DNA from: Isoetes taiwanensis | Taxonomy: Eukaryota; Streptophyta; Lycopodiopsida; Isoetales; Isoetaceae | Length of the DNA: 64,000 nucleotides | Assembly: GCA_021234155.1 (NCBI GenBank) | Contig: JAJEKV010000065.1 | Coordinates: 1,807,567 to 1,871,566, forward strand | Reading direction: 5' to 3' | Shown here: piece by piece, positions 45,411 through 56,353 of the stretch | Numbering within the stretch: position 1 is the first letter of the stretch | Layout: each line of letters opens with the position of its first letter | Notes under the pieces: model-generated | Database searches by the model: none | What the model was told of the DNA's origin: nothing | What the model saw: only the letters and a program-made list of their open reading frames with translations | Position numbers and translations under genes: made by a program

Positions 45411-45689
45411 ATGACATTTACCTTCATTTTCATAGAATTGAAGGTAAATGAAGTTCTTGAACTACTAGGTAGTTGCTTGGCAGTTATTTTGTCCTTTGTG
45501 ATGTCTCCCCTATTTTAGGTCCCTAGTCTCGTCCATTTCCTTCATCAGCTTCCTCAACGTGCATCTCTTCTTCTTGGGTTTCAAGCCCCACCCCGCCCAC
45601 CCTTGTTACAAAATAGCTGCCAAGCAACTACCTAGTAGTTCAAGAACTTCATTTACCTTCAATTTTATGAAAATGAAGGTAAATGTCAT
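45411..45689. repeat. Second 82-bp inverted repeat, 115-bp loop
   Basis: Left arm 45,411-45,492 and right arm 45,608-45,689 are reverse complements with two mismatches. It starts six bases after the first hairpin ends and has the same arm length. The outer part of each arm contains its own small palindrome (ATTTACCTTCA...TGAAGGTAAAT-like). The loop is pyrimidine-rich. The two hairpins share no long sequence but both contain CTACTAG near an arm. Confidence 0.9.
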
Positions 45690-46512
45690 CTGTCAATGTG
45701 TTTGACAATATAGAATGCTATAAAATTTTCACAAAAGATGACAAAAAAGTACCACAAATATTGACATAAATAACAAATTTGACGATGTTATAAACTCAAT
45801 GATGTTATAGTTGATACAAAACTATTGGTACATTTGACTCTAAAATATGTCCCAAACTTCAATACGAGGTCCTGATCAAGATATCGTGAGGTCCCCTTCA
45901 ATGGTTTGCCCTGTTGCAATATAGCTCCTTGTATTAGTGCATCAGGTGGCCGAGTGAATGTGACAATACGTGGATGGTAAGGGCCTTAAACACCATGTCT
46001 GCTTGCCCTAGTCATATGTTTGTTCAGAGCACTAATAGAGCATGTTCTCCTATACGGGGTTGAGGTTTGAGGTAAGCCTTCCTTTGCAAATCAGCCATAC
46101 TTTTAAGGAGAGTGTTCTCATTGCGCAGCAATGTCATGCCAGCGACAGACTTTTCTTGGAGGACTGCCATTTGCTTTGTGAGGTCTAATAATGTGTCAAC
46201 TTGTTTCTGCACTAATTCCTGTAAGGAACAAATCATACCTTTATGTGATGCAAATCAATAGTTCCATTCTCGTTTTAGTGCCATTCTCGTTTTAGTGCCA
46301 CTTGTCTAGACAATCGAGCTAAATGAAGATGGATAGATACCCCAATGAAGCGCTCACTATTATGATTGGAACCATGGAAAGGCTCAGTCATTAGAAGCAT
46401 TATCCTTCCCCGTTGCTCCAACAGCAGCATCGCCTCCATGGGCCGCATCACAAGTCTTCGTCGTAACAGCATCAAAATTCTTATCTTGAACAACATCAGA
46501 ATTCTTTTATGA
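45690..46512 (-). other. Stretch with a short coiled-coil-like minus-strand frame
   Basis: 46,236-46,024 on the minus strand reads 'QELVQKQVDTLLDLTKQMAV' and 'LLRNENTLLKSMADLQRK', a heptad-like segment as found in retrotransposon gag or ORF1 proteins, but too short to classify. An 18-base phrase 'ccattctcgttttagtg' is directly repeated at 46,264-46,299. Confidence 0.3.
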
Positions 46513-46896
46513 ATGAGTAATAGAGGAGAAATCTCTGTTCCTGTGGGATATAAGCCGAATATGCCAACCATCAGCTTGTTGTGTAGAGATAGAACGAAGA
46601 TTGACAACTTTATCTGGCTTGCTCCATTTCTAGAACTAGAACTATTTGATATTCTAGAAGGCCTTGAGGATTGGAAAATTGATGCATCAAGAAAAAAAAG
46701 TTCAGTTAGGATTGGATGGACACGTCAGCAATGTGCGCATTGTTTCTTGATTTCTTTGTCCTACTCGATTCAAACTCAATTCTTGGTGAATTCTGCGGAT
46801 TTCCAAAAGGTTTGGAGTCGATTTTGTGGATCAATCCTGCTAGCCTTGCAGGGGCTTGCATTCCTCATGATTATTGACGTTAGAATCTTCAGATGA
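46513..46896 (+). pseudogene. Ty1/copia-like gag fragment
   Basis: 127 codons reading 'NFIWLAPFLELELFDILEGL', a lysine/tryptophan stretch with 'IGWTRQQCAHCFLISLSYSI' then 'QTQFLVNSADFQKVWSRF'. The pattern 'W...L...LF.iLEG' then 'W...d..a...I..sl......v....ta.e.W' is that of the UBN2/copia gag domain. No protease, integrase or RT follows on the plus strand, and the frame ends early. So it is a stray fragment if the assignment is right. Confidence 0.4.
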
Positions 46897-47249
46897 ATAC
46901 CATAATCTTTACAATTATGAAGCATAATTCGAGGCTAACTTGTGGGTTTTTGAAAGGATCACCTTTGGAACTGTGGAATTCTTTAACCTGTAATCAGTTC
47001 TTTCCCGAAGAGCTATTCACATCATAATACTCCTTTATGCCGAGTTCAGTGGAATTTGAAACCATGGAAAAAATTAATGGCTATTAATAGCCAAATGGCG
47101 ATTTTTTAGGGGGTCTAGACAATTTTTGCGGCGAATTTTATGAAGGGAGATTTCTTTAAAAAAAAATAAAAAATAGCCATAGTTAAAACAAGTACTCCGC
47201 TATTTTTTTAGGATTAGCCAAACTATTTTCCCCCCTTTTCCTAAAGAAA
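46897..47249. other. Spacer left of repeat R copy 2
   Basis: No gene. Contains a small palindrome around 'ggctattaatagcc' at about 47,081 and 'aaaatagcc' words also found inside repeat R. Confidence 0.4.
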
Positions 47250-47822
47250 AAGGGATTACCCAAAATGAATTCTTATTATAGACTTTTATACATCCCCACC
47301 TACCATCATCAGTGATACTAGTTTTTTCAACATATGAATTTTTATTATATATACCGTATATAAATCTTCAAAAAAGAATTGTAAAAGATGGCCAATATCC
47401 CTATAGATGCTTGAGTTGGTTGCATAACATCTTCCTTTAAGGGCTAGAGATAAGTGCAACTTGATCATTATATCTAAAAGATGTCATTGCATTGAATGTA
47501 GTTCAGACTATTGATGTGATAAGCTATGTTGTGAGCTTCTGTTAAAAGTTTTTTAATATTATTGTATGTTTCTTGATTATTGATTATTATTTGTAGTTGT
47601 AGTACAATATATCTAAAGCTACAAAATTTACATTTTCAGTATTTTCCAGTTAGAAAAATAGCTAAGTGAAAGTTTATAATACTTAAAGGCTTCGCCAAGT
47701 CCAAATACATATAAATGTAATGATAATAATAACTTTAGCCAAATGTATATCATAAAATATAGTAAAATTTTGAAAAATAGCCAAACCAATTTTTATGGAA
47801 AAAGATGCTTAATTTTTTCCCT
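47250..47822 (+). repeat. Repeat R, copy 2 (uninterrupted)
   Basis: About 570 bases matching 14,355-14,441 joined to 16,986-17,476. It supplies the sequence expected before LINE C inserted into copy 1 ('attatatataccgtatataaatcttc' here). It has no coding capacity. Terminal structure is unclear. Confidence 0.7.
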
Positions 47823-48100
47823 GTTTGAAACTGAAATCACCGATTCTTGGCTTTAGGAATTTGTTGGAAACAAAGAAATTGCAGCTTCTGGCATATTTAG
47901 TGTGCATTGTGATTGGACGGATGTGAAAATTCTGGTCAAAGTGTATTCTGAGCAATGAACTCTATCTGTAACCCGGAATGGTTTTTATGCAACATGTGTC
48001 TTGAATTTGTGCAATTTGGCTTCGGTAGCTTTCCATTGTCTTAATCATAGATAGGTCCCCTGTTTTTCCTCTTCTTTGTCTTTGCCTTTGCCTTTTGATA
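47823..48100. other. Spacer or L1 5' untranslated region
   Basis: AT-rich, pyrimidine-rich towards 48,060-48,130 ('cttctttgtctttgcctttgcc'), possibly the 5' untranslated region of the L1 whose ORF1 starts at 48,163. Confidence 0.35.
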
Positions 48101-48162
48101 TTCTCTCATGCGCCACATCCATTTTTCTCGTGCTTTTGTAGTTTTCAACTGGTTCTTTTGTT

Positions 48163-48434
48163 ATGGAATTTAAAAGAGAGGATTACCCTAAATTTTTATC
48201 CTTTCTTCACGCTTTTGCTGATCTTGCGCCCTCTGATCGTCCTAAACTTCTTCAACAGTTAAGATCTTATCATGAAAATCCTAAGGATTTCATTTTCTTT
48301 GGTAATTTTGCTAACTCATTGGGTGGGCAGTCTCTGATGGATCCCCTGTCCTTCAAACTTCCATCTTTGGGACAATTATTCAAAAGATCGATTATCGTGG
48401 TCAATTACCCGACCTTGAATCCCACCACAAGTGT
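48163..48434 (+). pseudogene. Plant L1 ORF1, N-terminal part
   Basis: ATG at 48,163 opens 'MEFKREDYPKFLSFLHAFAD' and runs to 'LPSLGQLFKRSIIVVNYPTL' at about 48,420. The latter resembles the 'sWasLF..........l.f.pP' stretch in ORF1 of plant L1s, which precedes the DUF4283-type domain. The frame then enters a sequence starting GCCGGTGTTG that I read as the end of an inserted DNA transposon. The likely continuation is at 52,019. The assignment is moderate because ORF1 N-termini are poorly conserved. Confidence 0.4.
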
Positions 48435-49037
48435 TTGTAGCCGGTGTTGTCAGAATGCGTTTAGTGCGATGCGGGTATTATCACGTGCTTAGCATTATTA
48501 TATCTAGTATGCATACCTCTCATTTAAAAAGTACTTTAAATATGTTTTTTGGAATTATAAGATACTTATTAAATATGTAAAATACATACTTTACGTATAG
48601 TACGTTAAGTACTTCCTGTAACTTTTTAGAACTGTTATTTCTTGTATTGTAGTTTTGTAATAACAACTAATATGAAGAACTTCAAGTTTTAAATAATGAA
48701 CCAGAATATATTACTCTAGAAAATTAAGCATTTCTCAAAGTTTTCAATCCAAAATATATCTATTTAAGAGTGATATATTCTACTTTGCAATCTACACCTA
48801 CAGACAAATAAATTTAAGTAATTGTTGCTCATTTGTGCATCGGGGTTATTAGCGCGTGACTTTACGTATTTCTTTCTTGGCATGAATGCAAGCTACTGAA
48901 GTATTAAGGAGCAGATCTTCCTCCTGCCATGATAAAACAAGGAGAAAAGTGGGTCTGCATCTCCATCTCCATTCAGATTCGTAGGCTAGGATAAGAAAGA
49001 GGAAAAATCTGAGGAGGTTTTGGGTTTTATTTGCAAG

Positions 49038-49063
49038 TTTTTTTTTTTTTTTTTTTTTTTTTT
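49038..49063 (+). repeat. Poly(T) tract of about 26
   Basis: Uninterrupted T-run inside the probable hAT-like element. It may be the poly(A) end of a minus-strand retroinsertion. Confidence 0.85.
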
Positions 49064-49863
49064 AAATGATGATTAATTTAACACTATCTTGTCCAGAAAC
49101 TCTCATGCTAGGCATGAAGGCAATTTGATAAAACTGATACTATGGTCAGACTGAATACATGAAGTTCGACAAATGACTAGTATTTCTATTAGGAAATATT
49201 TATGCTCCTTCATTAAGGCACAAATATACTTGAGTGAATACACCACTGTTCTATAACATTTGTAGTGGCCTACGCCTATCCATAGACCTATCCATAAAAG
49301 CGAGGTTGAATCAATCTTTGGAAATATCCTTGAGCTTAGAATTAATATCAAAGCATAACCAATACATCTTGGAATAATTGACCCCATGAACTGCTTGATC
49401 TAAAACTAATAGTGCGGACTAATAGTTGTTAATTAATATTACAACTCTAATGTATACCCAAATGGGTGGAGGATTTTATTTTCTCAAATGGGCTTTAGCA
49501 GATATTCACATCTTACTCTAAAAGTCCTGTTGCTAGATAGCGGAACTGCCACATAGACTTTGAACTAAGACACATCCCACAGTATACCTAACCAGATTTG
49601 GACTTCTCTCACAATTCCGGCAGACCTTGAGATATGGAGGACCGATTCTATCTTATGTTATCTGACACTCCTAGTGAAGCGGCAAAGGCAATAAACCGAT
49701 AGTTCTCCTGTAGCTGGTAAGATCTGTCTTTAGCATCTAACCTAGGTCTTAAACACGTTTCAGTTCGATGATTGTACTTCATGCATCTTAAATACAGACG
49801 GCAATAGCCTCGATGCTTCATAGTGCTAAATTAGAACTCAGGGATAATATAGGTGTCCCAAAA

Positions 49864-50226
49864 ATGGAATACTTAGATTTAGACCAAAACCCTTATACTT
49901 CAAGTTCGGATGAAGATGCGAGGGAAGAGCGCCCTCTGAGGCTGAATTTGTTGCTTGCATGACCGAGGCTACGAATGTCTTTGAGTATAATAAAACCATG
50001 GCTGATTACAAAAGGCAACTATGGGCAAAAAAGAAATGCTTGCGGTAATAAGGCATTTACTGGTAACAAGAAGCAAAGTGGCAGTTCCAACAGCCAACAC
50101 AGTAAATTACAAGACAAAGACTCTACTATTGAGCTATCCATACCCGAGACTCGGCGGGGCCGAAGACTATTCCTCGATCAAGAAGAAGACCCGGGTAACA
50201 TATTCATAGTTGAAATGGAAATCTAG
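49864..50226 (+). other. Short polar frames of unknown origin
   Basis: ATG at 49,864 opens 'MEYLDLDQNPYTSSSDEDAR', then the next frame reads 'EAEFVACMTEATNVFEYN' and 'MADYKRQLWAKKKCLR' to about 50,040. A frame at 49,975-50,226 overlaps. The first text is acidic then basic, as in transposon accessory proteins or gag. I cannot name it. The 'EAEFVAC' phrase resembles copia RNase H but its context does not. Confidence 0.25.
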
Positions 50227-52018
50227 TGCGAGGAATTTATGCGCAATATACCTTCACGAAGAAGGATCGATGAACTCATACAATGATCCTATACTTTAAA
50301 TCAGGTTTACTCTATTAAATAAACACTTTAACTCTGTCTCACATACATACTCTTATGCATTTACGCTTTCCTAGTTCATTTACGTAAAAGAATGCATGTT
50401 ATATTTTGCCAAGCTCCTGTATTCACCCTGTTCTTCAAACATGCAGGGCAAAAGGTTACAAAGGCTGAACGGTGATAAACCGGGAAGTCTCATTGTACCT
50501 TTTGGCCCTTCATGCTTTACCACTCGGTGCTAATGTCATGATTGATTGGCTGCAGTGCAGAGCTTCCCCTACCTTTGTCATTTTTGTTTTGTGCTTGAAG
50601 GCCGTGGTTATTTACGGACCCGGATGGGATTGTGCAGTTTTGAGAATGAAATAGACAATGATGGTGAAACAAATTTTTATGGTTTACTTTCTTGAAACCA
50701 TGATCTATCAAGTGGTAACTAGTACTTCCTCCTTTATTGTCTTGCTGCTCAAAACTTTCCTGGTAACAAAACAGTGATTTTCTGAATGTACTGTATCGTT
50801 TTCCCCTTCATTTAGAATACTATGAAGTTTCTTTTATGATGGGCTGGCCAAATACATTTGATTGGCAGTAGTTTTTGCAGACCTATGGTAACTAATGTAT
50901 TTGCCCAAGTATCAAACTGGCATTTTGCTGAAAACATATGGGATATTTTGATTTAGCATCTTGAATGGTCCATCTTTATTTTGTAACTTAAGGAAGTCCT
51001 GTTTCTCTCTTTCTCCTATGATTAATTGGATAACATGCTGCAATAACAACATTATCATTCCCAAAATGGGCATTTGCTGTAAATACTTAACCAAATTATC
51101 TTCTCACTTGTATTTATGCTTTTTTACAAATTCGTGTTAGATATAATACACCATTCAATTTGATGCAAGTGGACATGCATAGGCTTATTGACCCTTAGTG
51201 GCTTTGTACCTATACTCCATGCATAACTTATAGTAAAAGGAAAAAAAGATTATGACATTATGATTGATGTGTCACTTAAAAATCAATTTATCAGACTATA
51301 TTGTCCAAATTAGTTGACTGCTCTTAAAAAACTTAAATAACCAAGTGAAGGTTAAATACATGCTTGAAACGACCATAAAACTTTTCATACTGTTACTAAT
51401 TTATCAAATAGATTATTTCTACACTTCAAGATATCTGGTCATATAGGGGCTAGGGGAAATGGTTCACAAAGTTTATGTAACATATGGTTATCCAGATCTA
51501 GTATTTCTGTTCTTGGGTCACATGACACAAAGGTTTAAGATTTCTTTTTCAAAACAATGGCTTATGTCCTATGGAAATAAAGTACTTGAGACTAAAAGAT
51601 TGTAGGTACAGATTTGAATGCATATTCAAATAATTGGATTAAATAAGACAATGGGCCGGATAGACTGAAGCGTCGTGGCCTAGGATTCTAGGCGGGGTTT
51701 TTTTAAACTACAATTCCATAATTTCCCTAATGTCTAAAGTCTCCTAATGTGTTTTTACTCCTATTCAACAATACATAATAATGTATATTTCCTAATGTAT
51801 AATTTTACTAATTCTATTGATCTAATGTCATTTGGGGCTTTTTTTTTTTTTAAAGTGCATTATCATACGTATTGTATGTATTAATACGTTAAGTATGGTG
51901 TTAATAAAATAAGAGCTCAATTTGACCTGTCAACTTATAGGTATAGTACGTATAGTACTGTGAGGAATGCGGGGGCGTATATGTAAATGTAAAATCACGA
52001 GATGCGTAAACAACACTG

Positions 52019-53870
52019 GCCTTATGGAGAGATTAGATCGACCCAGGATAAGCATTCATATGGTTTTCTAAACAAGGCTCTTGGAAACTCTCCGACCTTT
52101 TAAACCCCTACTTGGAGCAAAAAAGTGCGAACTTTTCAATGGTATTTCCTTGAATCTCCTTTCAGTGCATGTTAAATTAAATACTTTTCAGGATTCAGTT
52201 GTAATTGTGAAAGTAAACAAACATGGGATCAAATTGGATAATTGGTCCTTTTGCTTGAATCTTCACAAAGGCATTTTTGATTAATGTTGTATATTGGCCT
52301 CAATCCCCTTATATTATGATTGAATATGGAAGCAAAAGAACGCAATTTTTTTTCTCAACCATGGACCCTTAACTTTGAATCCTTTCGGCTTTCCTTTCTC
52401 AAATGGGACCCTAAATTTGAAATTGATCTCTCAAAGAAATTCCTTTGCAAATACCCTTTCAAGATGTTTTTGCGGAGATCCTATCTATCATTAAGGTGGT
52501 GCGGATTGCCACCTCATTGCCAAATTTATGCGATCGGACACTTACGGTATGAAAGCGCAAGAAAAAATGGTTAATCCTTATCGGTGGTCAATCAACATGA
52601 TAATCAAAATGATGATTGCCAAGTCAATTAGCGAGGTCAACCAACAAGTCAACAAAAGCTGGTCAAGTATTTAACAATCAACATTTGAATCATAATTCAA
52701 ATGCTTGCAGATCATTGACTAGGTCTCTTACAAGTCGATTAGGGTATTATAACTAGAGATAACAACATTGTTTGGACTAAGGTCAATGGCGGTTAAAAAA
52801 AGAATTCAAAGAAAGAAAATGATGAGAGAAACACAATTTCGAGAAAGATAGAGGCTGGTCAAAATAAGGAAAGTGGCGGATCTTCATGACACTCACGAAT
52901 AAAACTATTTTGGATGCTAAATGTTTATCTAGCAAAAATGATTGGTACTTGATGCTTCAAACCAATACAAGGGTAAGAGTGATTCATTAGGCAAGAAAAG
53001 CAAACATTATTCAAAGAAAGTAGTGAAGCGGAAATTTGAATATGTCAATGAGAAGAGTATGCCAATGAAGGTGAGATAAATCCATCGGATACCATTGTGG
53101 AAGTTGTCCTGCTCCACCACCAAATCTTTGCTATCTTGAATAAAAATGTTCATGGTGAAATTGGCAAAAAGCTAATGCACAAGCTGTGAATTATGGACAT
53201 CCAACAAAGGAAGTTCTGCTTCTGGGTTCTAGTGCAACATAATAAGCGAGATGGAGGAGGGTCAAATAATTGGTAATTCTAACCAATTCCGGTATTAAGT
53301 GACCTTAACTCTAATCTTGATGTTGACTTAATGTTGAGCAATCACCTTCCTAGATCCAACCAATTACATGTGCCAAGCTTTTCTCCTATTGCCAAATCTG
53401 CTAATACCTGAGACTACTCTCATTGATCTTTCCCCAATCATTAATATAGACAATCCTTCTCCCTGCATTATTTCCTCAGAGATTGCAGAGCAATTAGCTT
53501 CATTACAGGAGGGGTTGAAGTTGGACTTCTGACAAATTAGTTCAATATTCATTGAGTTTGATGGATGATGATATAGTCAAGGATACTCCTGAAAGAGATT
53601 TGGGGGCAAATATGGAGAAAAATATGGATCAAATAGTGGTTGTTGAATGGAATAATGTGGTCAAAGAAAAGCGATGGTCTTTGGTATAGACCTCACAAAA
53701 CATGACTCTTCCCTCTCAAGGCAAATTTAAGTTAGTTCTGTTTTGTAATAAGGATAAAAATATAAATTTAAATGTCCTTTCTACTTCTTCCCTGTGTAAA
53801 AACGAAATGTTTGATTTTATTCCAGGAGGGATCTCAGATGATAGTGATTGTGAGGTGGATATGGAAACTG
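52019..53870 (+). pseudogene. Plant L1 ORF1, remaining part, decayed
   Basis: From 'LETLRPFKPLLGAKKCELFN' and 'SVVIVKVNKHGIKLDNW' (52,081-52,240), through 'FFSQPWTLNFESFRLSFLKW' and 'WCGLPPHCQIYAIGHLR' (52,350-52,560), which resemble the 'gPW......l.l..W......' and 'vWVrlp.LP......l..ig' parts of DUF4283, to polar text with 'VVEWNNVVKEKRWSLV' (53,640-53,690) before the endonuclease. Many stops intervene. Position directly upstream of an L1 endonuclease supports ORF1. Individual matches are weak. Confidence 0.4.
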
Positions 53871-54117
53871 GGAAAAGGATGATTTCTTGTCTGACAATCT
53901 TCCTTCTTTTGTTATAAACAAGAAGGATATATCTCTGCCTTCTAATGGAAAGGTCAAGGCTAAGAGAGGTGATTTATCTTTAACAGCCCTCACTAATCTG
54001 AACAATACACCTGCTGCTAATACTAGAAGTAAAATTAAAAAGGGGAAGGAGAAAAGAAGATCTGTCAGAGTTTTTCCTTTTCTCTTTATCTTTGTTGTCT
54101 TTGGTGTTGATCCTCTT

Positions 54118-54780
54118 ATGAAGATCCTTTCTTGGAATGTTAGGGGTGTTAAAGGCCCTCTTAAAAGAAGGAGAGTTATCTTTCAAGTCAGAAACTATAA
54201 TGTTGACATTATCCTTCTCCAGGAAGTTAAGAAGCTCCCAAAGTTTGAAGCTTCAGATCTTAGTGATTGGATTTACCCTGGTGCTTCATCTACTTGGATT
54301 GAAGCTAGTGGTAGAAGTGGTGATCTTGCTATTATTTGGAGAAACATTAAACATGTTTCCTTTTTCAATTCCCCCTCCAAGATGTGGCAGGCTGTTATGT
54401 ACATAATTCAAGACTCTATTTTTGGTGTTGTGAATGTTTATGCTTCCACCAATCCTAAACAAAGGGAATCCCTGTGGACTGAGATCAGTTCTTGGATCCC
54501 TAGTAAGCCTACTACTGATTGGATTGTTGCTGGTGACTTTAACAACACTCCATCCTGGAATATGAAGCTTGGCAACAAAATTAATATGTCTGGCTTAGAA
54601 AGGCAAAATATGGATTCTTTATAATACGATTCCTCTTTGATTTATGTGCCTTCTTCCACTGCTACTTTCACATGGTCTAATAAACAAAAGGGGGATTAAA
54701 GAGTCTACTGTGCTTTGGATAGGTTCTATATCTGCAGTCCAGATTCTTCTTTCTGGGATAACTGTTATGTCAGTAGTGAT
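54118..54780 (+). pseudogene. L1 endonuclease domain
   Basis: Starts 'MKILSWNVRGVKGPLKRR' (54,118), with 'DIILLQEVKKLPKFEASDLS' (catalytic E of LQEVK), 'GRSGDLAIIWR', 'FGVVNVYASTN', and 'DWIVAGDFNNTPS' (catalytic D and N of GDFN). Frames shift after a stop at 54,624 to 'TFTWSNKQKGD' and 'YCALDRFYI' near 54,670-54,730. These are the hallmarks of the AP-endonuclease domain of plant L1 ORF2. The first 169 codons are open. The late part, which carries the SDH motif, is broken. Confidence 0.85.
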
Positions 54781-56250
54781 AAATGTACTGCTATTTCTTC
54801 ATCATCAACCCCAATTTCTAAATACTCATCATTTGACTCAGATTTCAAGAGATGGAAGTGTCTCTTACAAATTCAATTGTGCCTTGCTTAACAATGACAA
54901 CTTTGTAAAAGACTTCAGAAAATTTTATCCGAATATTTACATTGAAAGCAATGGTCATTCTATGAAGAAGTTCTACTGATTAAGAATTGGATCAAAGAGT
55001 GGTCTAAAAGTAGACATTTGTTGAGACTAAAAGAGAATGAAAGCTTTCTTTTTCAGATGAGGGAAATACTCTAACTTCTTTTTCAAAGTGGCCAAAAATA
55101 GGCTTCTTAGAAATTATATCACTCAAGTTAGAACTGATGCAGGTACTATTTTGGATGATCTCAAGCTTATCAAATCCTTCTTTCAGGATAATTATGCATC
55201 TCTTTTCTCAAAGGTCCCTCCAGGTCAGATCGATATTACCAGAGAAAAGGGTTTCTTAGCTCTTTGGGACACCATTATTCCATCGTATATGGACTGTATG
55301 GATGACTCTCTAATTATTCCTCCCAATGAAGATGAGATACTTAATATCCTAAAATCCTTTGGAAAAAGCAAATCTCCTGGCCCTGATGGTCTCCCCAGTG
55401 AATTCTATATTCATTTTTGGAATATTCTTAAGTCTGATCTTCTCTCTATGGTTAGAGGTTTTTGGGATGCAAATCATCTTCATCCTTCTATCTCGGCTAG
55501 TTTTATTGCACTTATTCCTAAAGTGGATAATCCTACTGCCTTCTCTAAATGGAGGCCTATCTCCCTAACTAATACCTCTTACAAGATTTGTGCCAAAATC
55601 ATAGCCAATAGGATCAAGGCTTACCTGCAAAAAAACATTAGTCAACATCAATCTGCCTTTCTTCCGAAAAGGTTCATTTTGGACAATTATATTGTGGCTA
55701 TGGAAGATCTTCGGAACAAAATCTCCAATCAAAATTGTGTGTTGCTTAAATCGGATTTCAAACGTGCATTTGATACTGTGAGATGGGATTTTCTAGACTA
55801 TGCTCTTACTAAATTGGGCTTTCATCAGAAACTTAAGTTGCTTATTCATGGCCTTAATGTCAATTCTAATTCTATTGTTATCTTAAATTGCACACCTTCC
55901 CAATTCTTTCCATTATCTCGAGGTGTGAGACGAGGTTGTCCTCTTGCTCTATATCTTTTCTTTATTGTAGCAGAAATGCTAACCAGAGCTATTCAGCATC
56001 TTCAAACTATAGAAAAGATCACGGGTCTTAAAATGCCAAATAGTGATTCTTCCCTCACCATCTCCCAATATACTGATGATACCTTTGCATTTTTGGGTGC
56101 TAATGTATCTAATATTGAGTTCTTTCTTGAGATCATTAGCCAATTCTCTGCTGCCTCTGGTGTTCATTTGTCCAAATGTACTATTATTGGTGATATCAAT
56201 CATTCCAATTTTGCTGATATTAGGGTTCTAAACTGCAATCCCATCGATCT
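54781..56250 (+). pseudogene. L1 reverse transcriptase domain
   Basis: A 423-codon frame (55,088-56,359) contains 'KSPGPDGLPSEFYIHFW', 'ISASFIALIPKVDNP', 'KWRPISLTNTSYKI', 'HQSAFLPKRFI', motif A 'LLKSDFKRAFDTVRWDFLDY', motif B 'SRGVRRGCPLALYLF', motif C 'ISQYTDDTFAFL' and 'FSAASGVHLSKC'. This is a plant L1 RT almost unbroken through the palm. The active-site box is YTDD where YADD is usual. L1 sequence stops at about 56,240-56,260, before the thumb, RNase H and zf-RVT parts. The end of the open frame (to 56,359) is foreign text and includes a CATGCATG-rich palindromic patch. Confidence 0.9.
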
Positions 56251-56353
56251 GAGACATCGGATCGCCATTCTAGAATGGGGCGAGCATGCATGTCTTGCAT
56301 GCATGCATGCGGCACATGCCTTCTCTGGTTGGGAGTTCGCTATTTTAGGCGCG

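Larger units (their letters stand above)
48435..52018. mobile_element. Probable non-autonomous hAT-like DNA transposon inserted in L1
   Basis: Left end CCGGTGTTGTCAGAATGCG (48,435 on) faces right end ...GCGTAAACAACACTGG (to 52,018). Read inward both begin C-C-R-GTGTTGT, and with gaps about 28 bases align. CAGTGTTG-like ends are common in hAT elements. Subterminal words 'tagtacgttaagtac', 'aatacgttaagta' and 'tacgtatagtact' recur near both ends (48,590-48,615; 51,880-51,965), as in hATs. I cannot find a clean 8-bp target duplication. A short frame around 49,864-50,220 is not recognisably a transposase. A poly(T) run lies at 49,038-49,063. Confidence 0.4.

Noticed and set aside
49920-50040. Copia RNase H ('EAEFVAC' phrase)
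   Set aside because: Only seven residues fit, and the following text (MADYKRQLWAKKK) is not RNase H.
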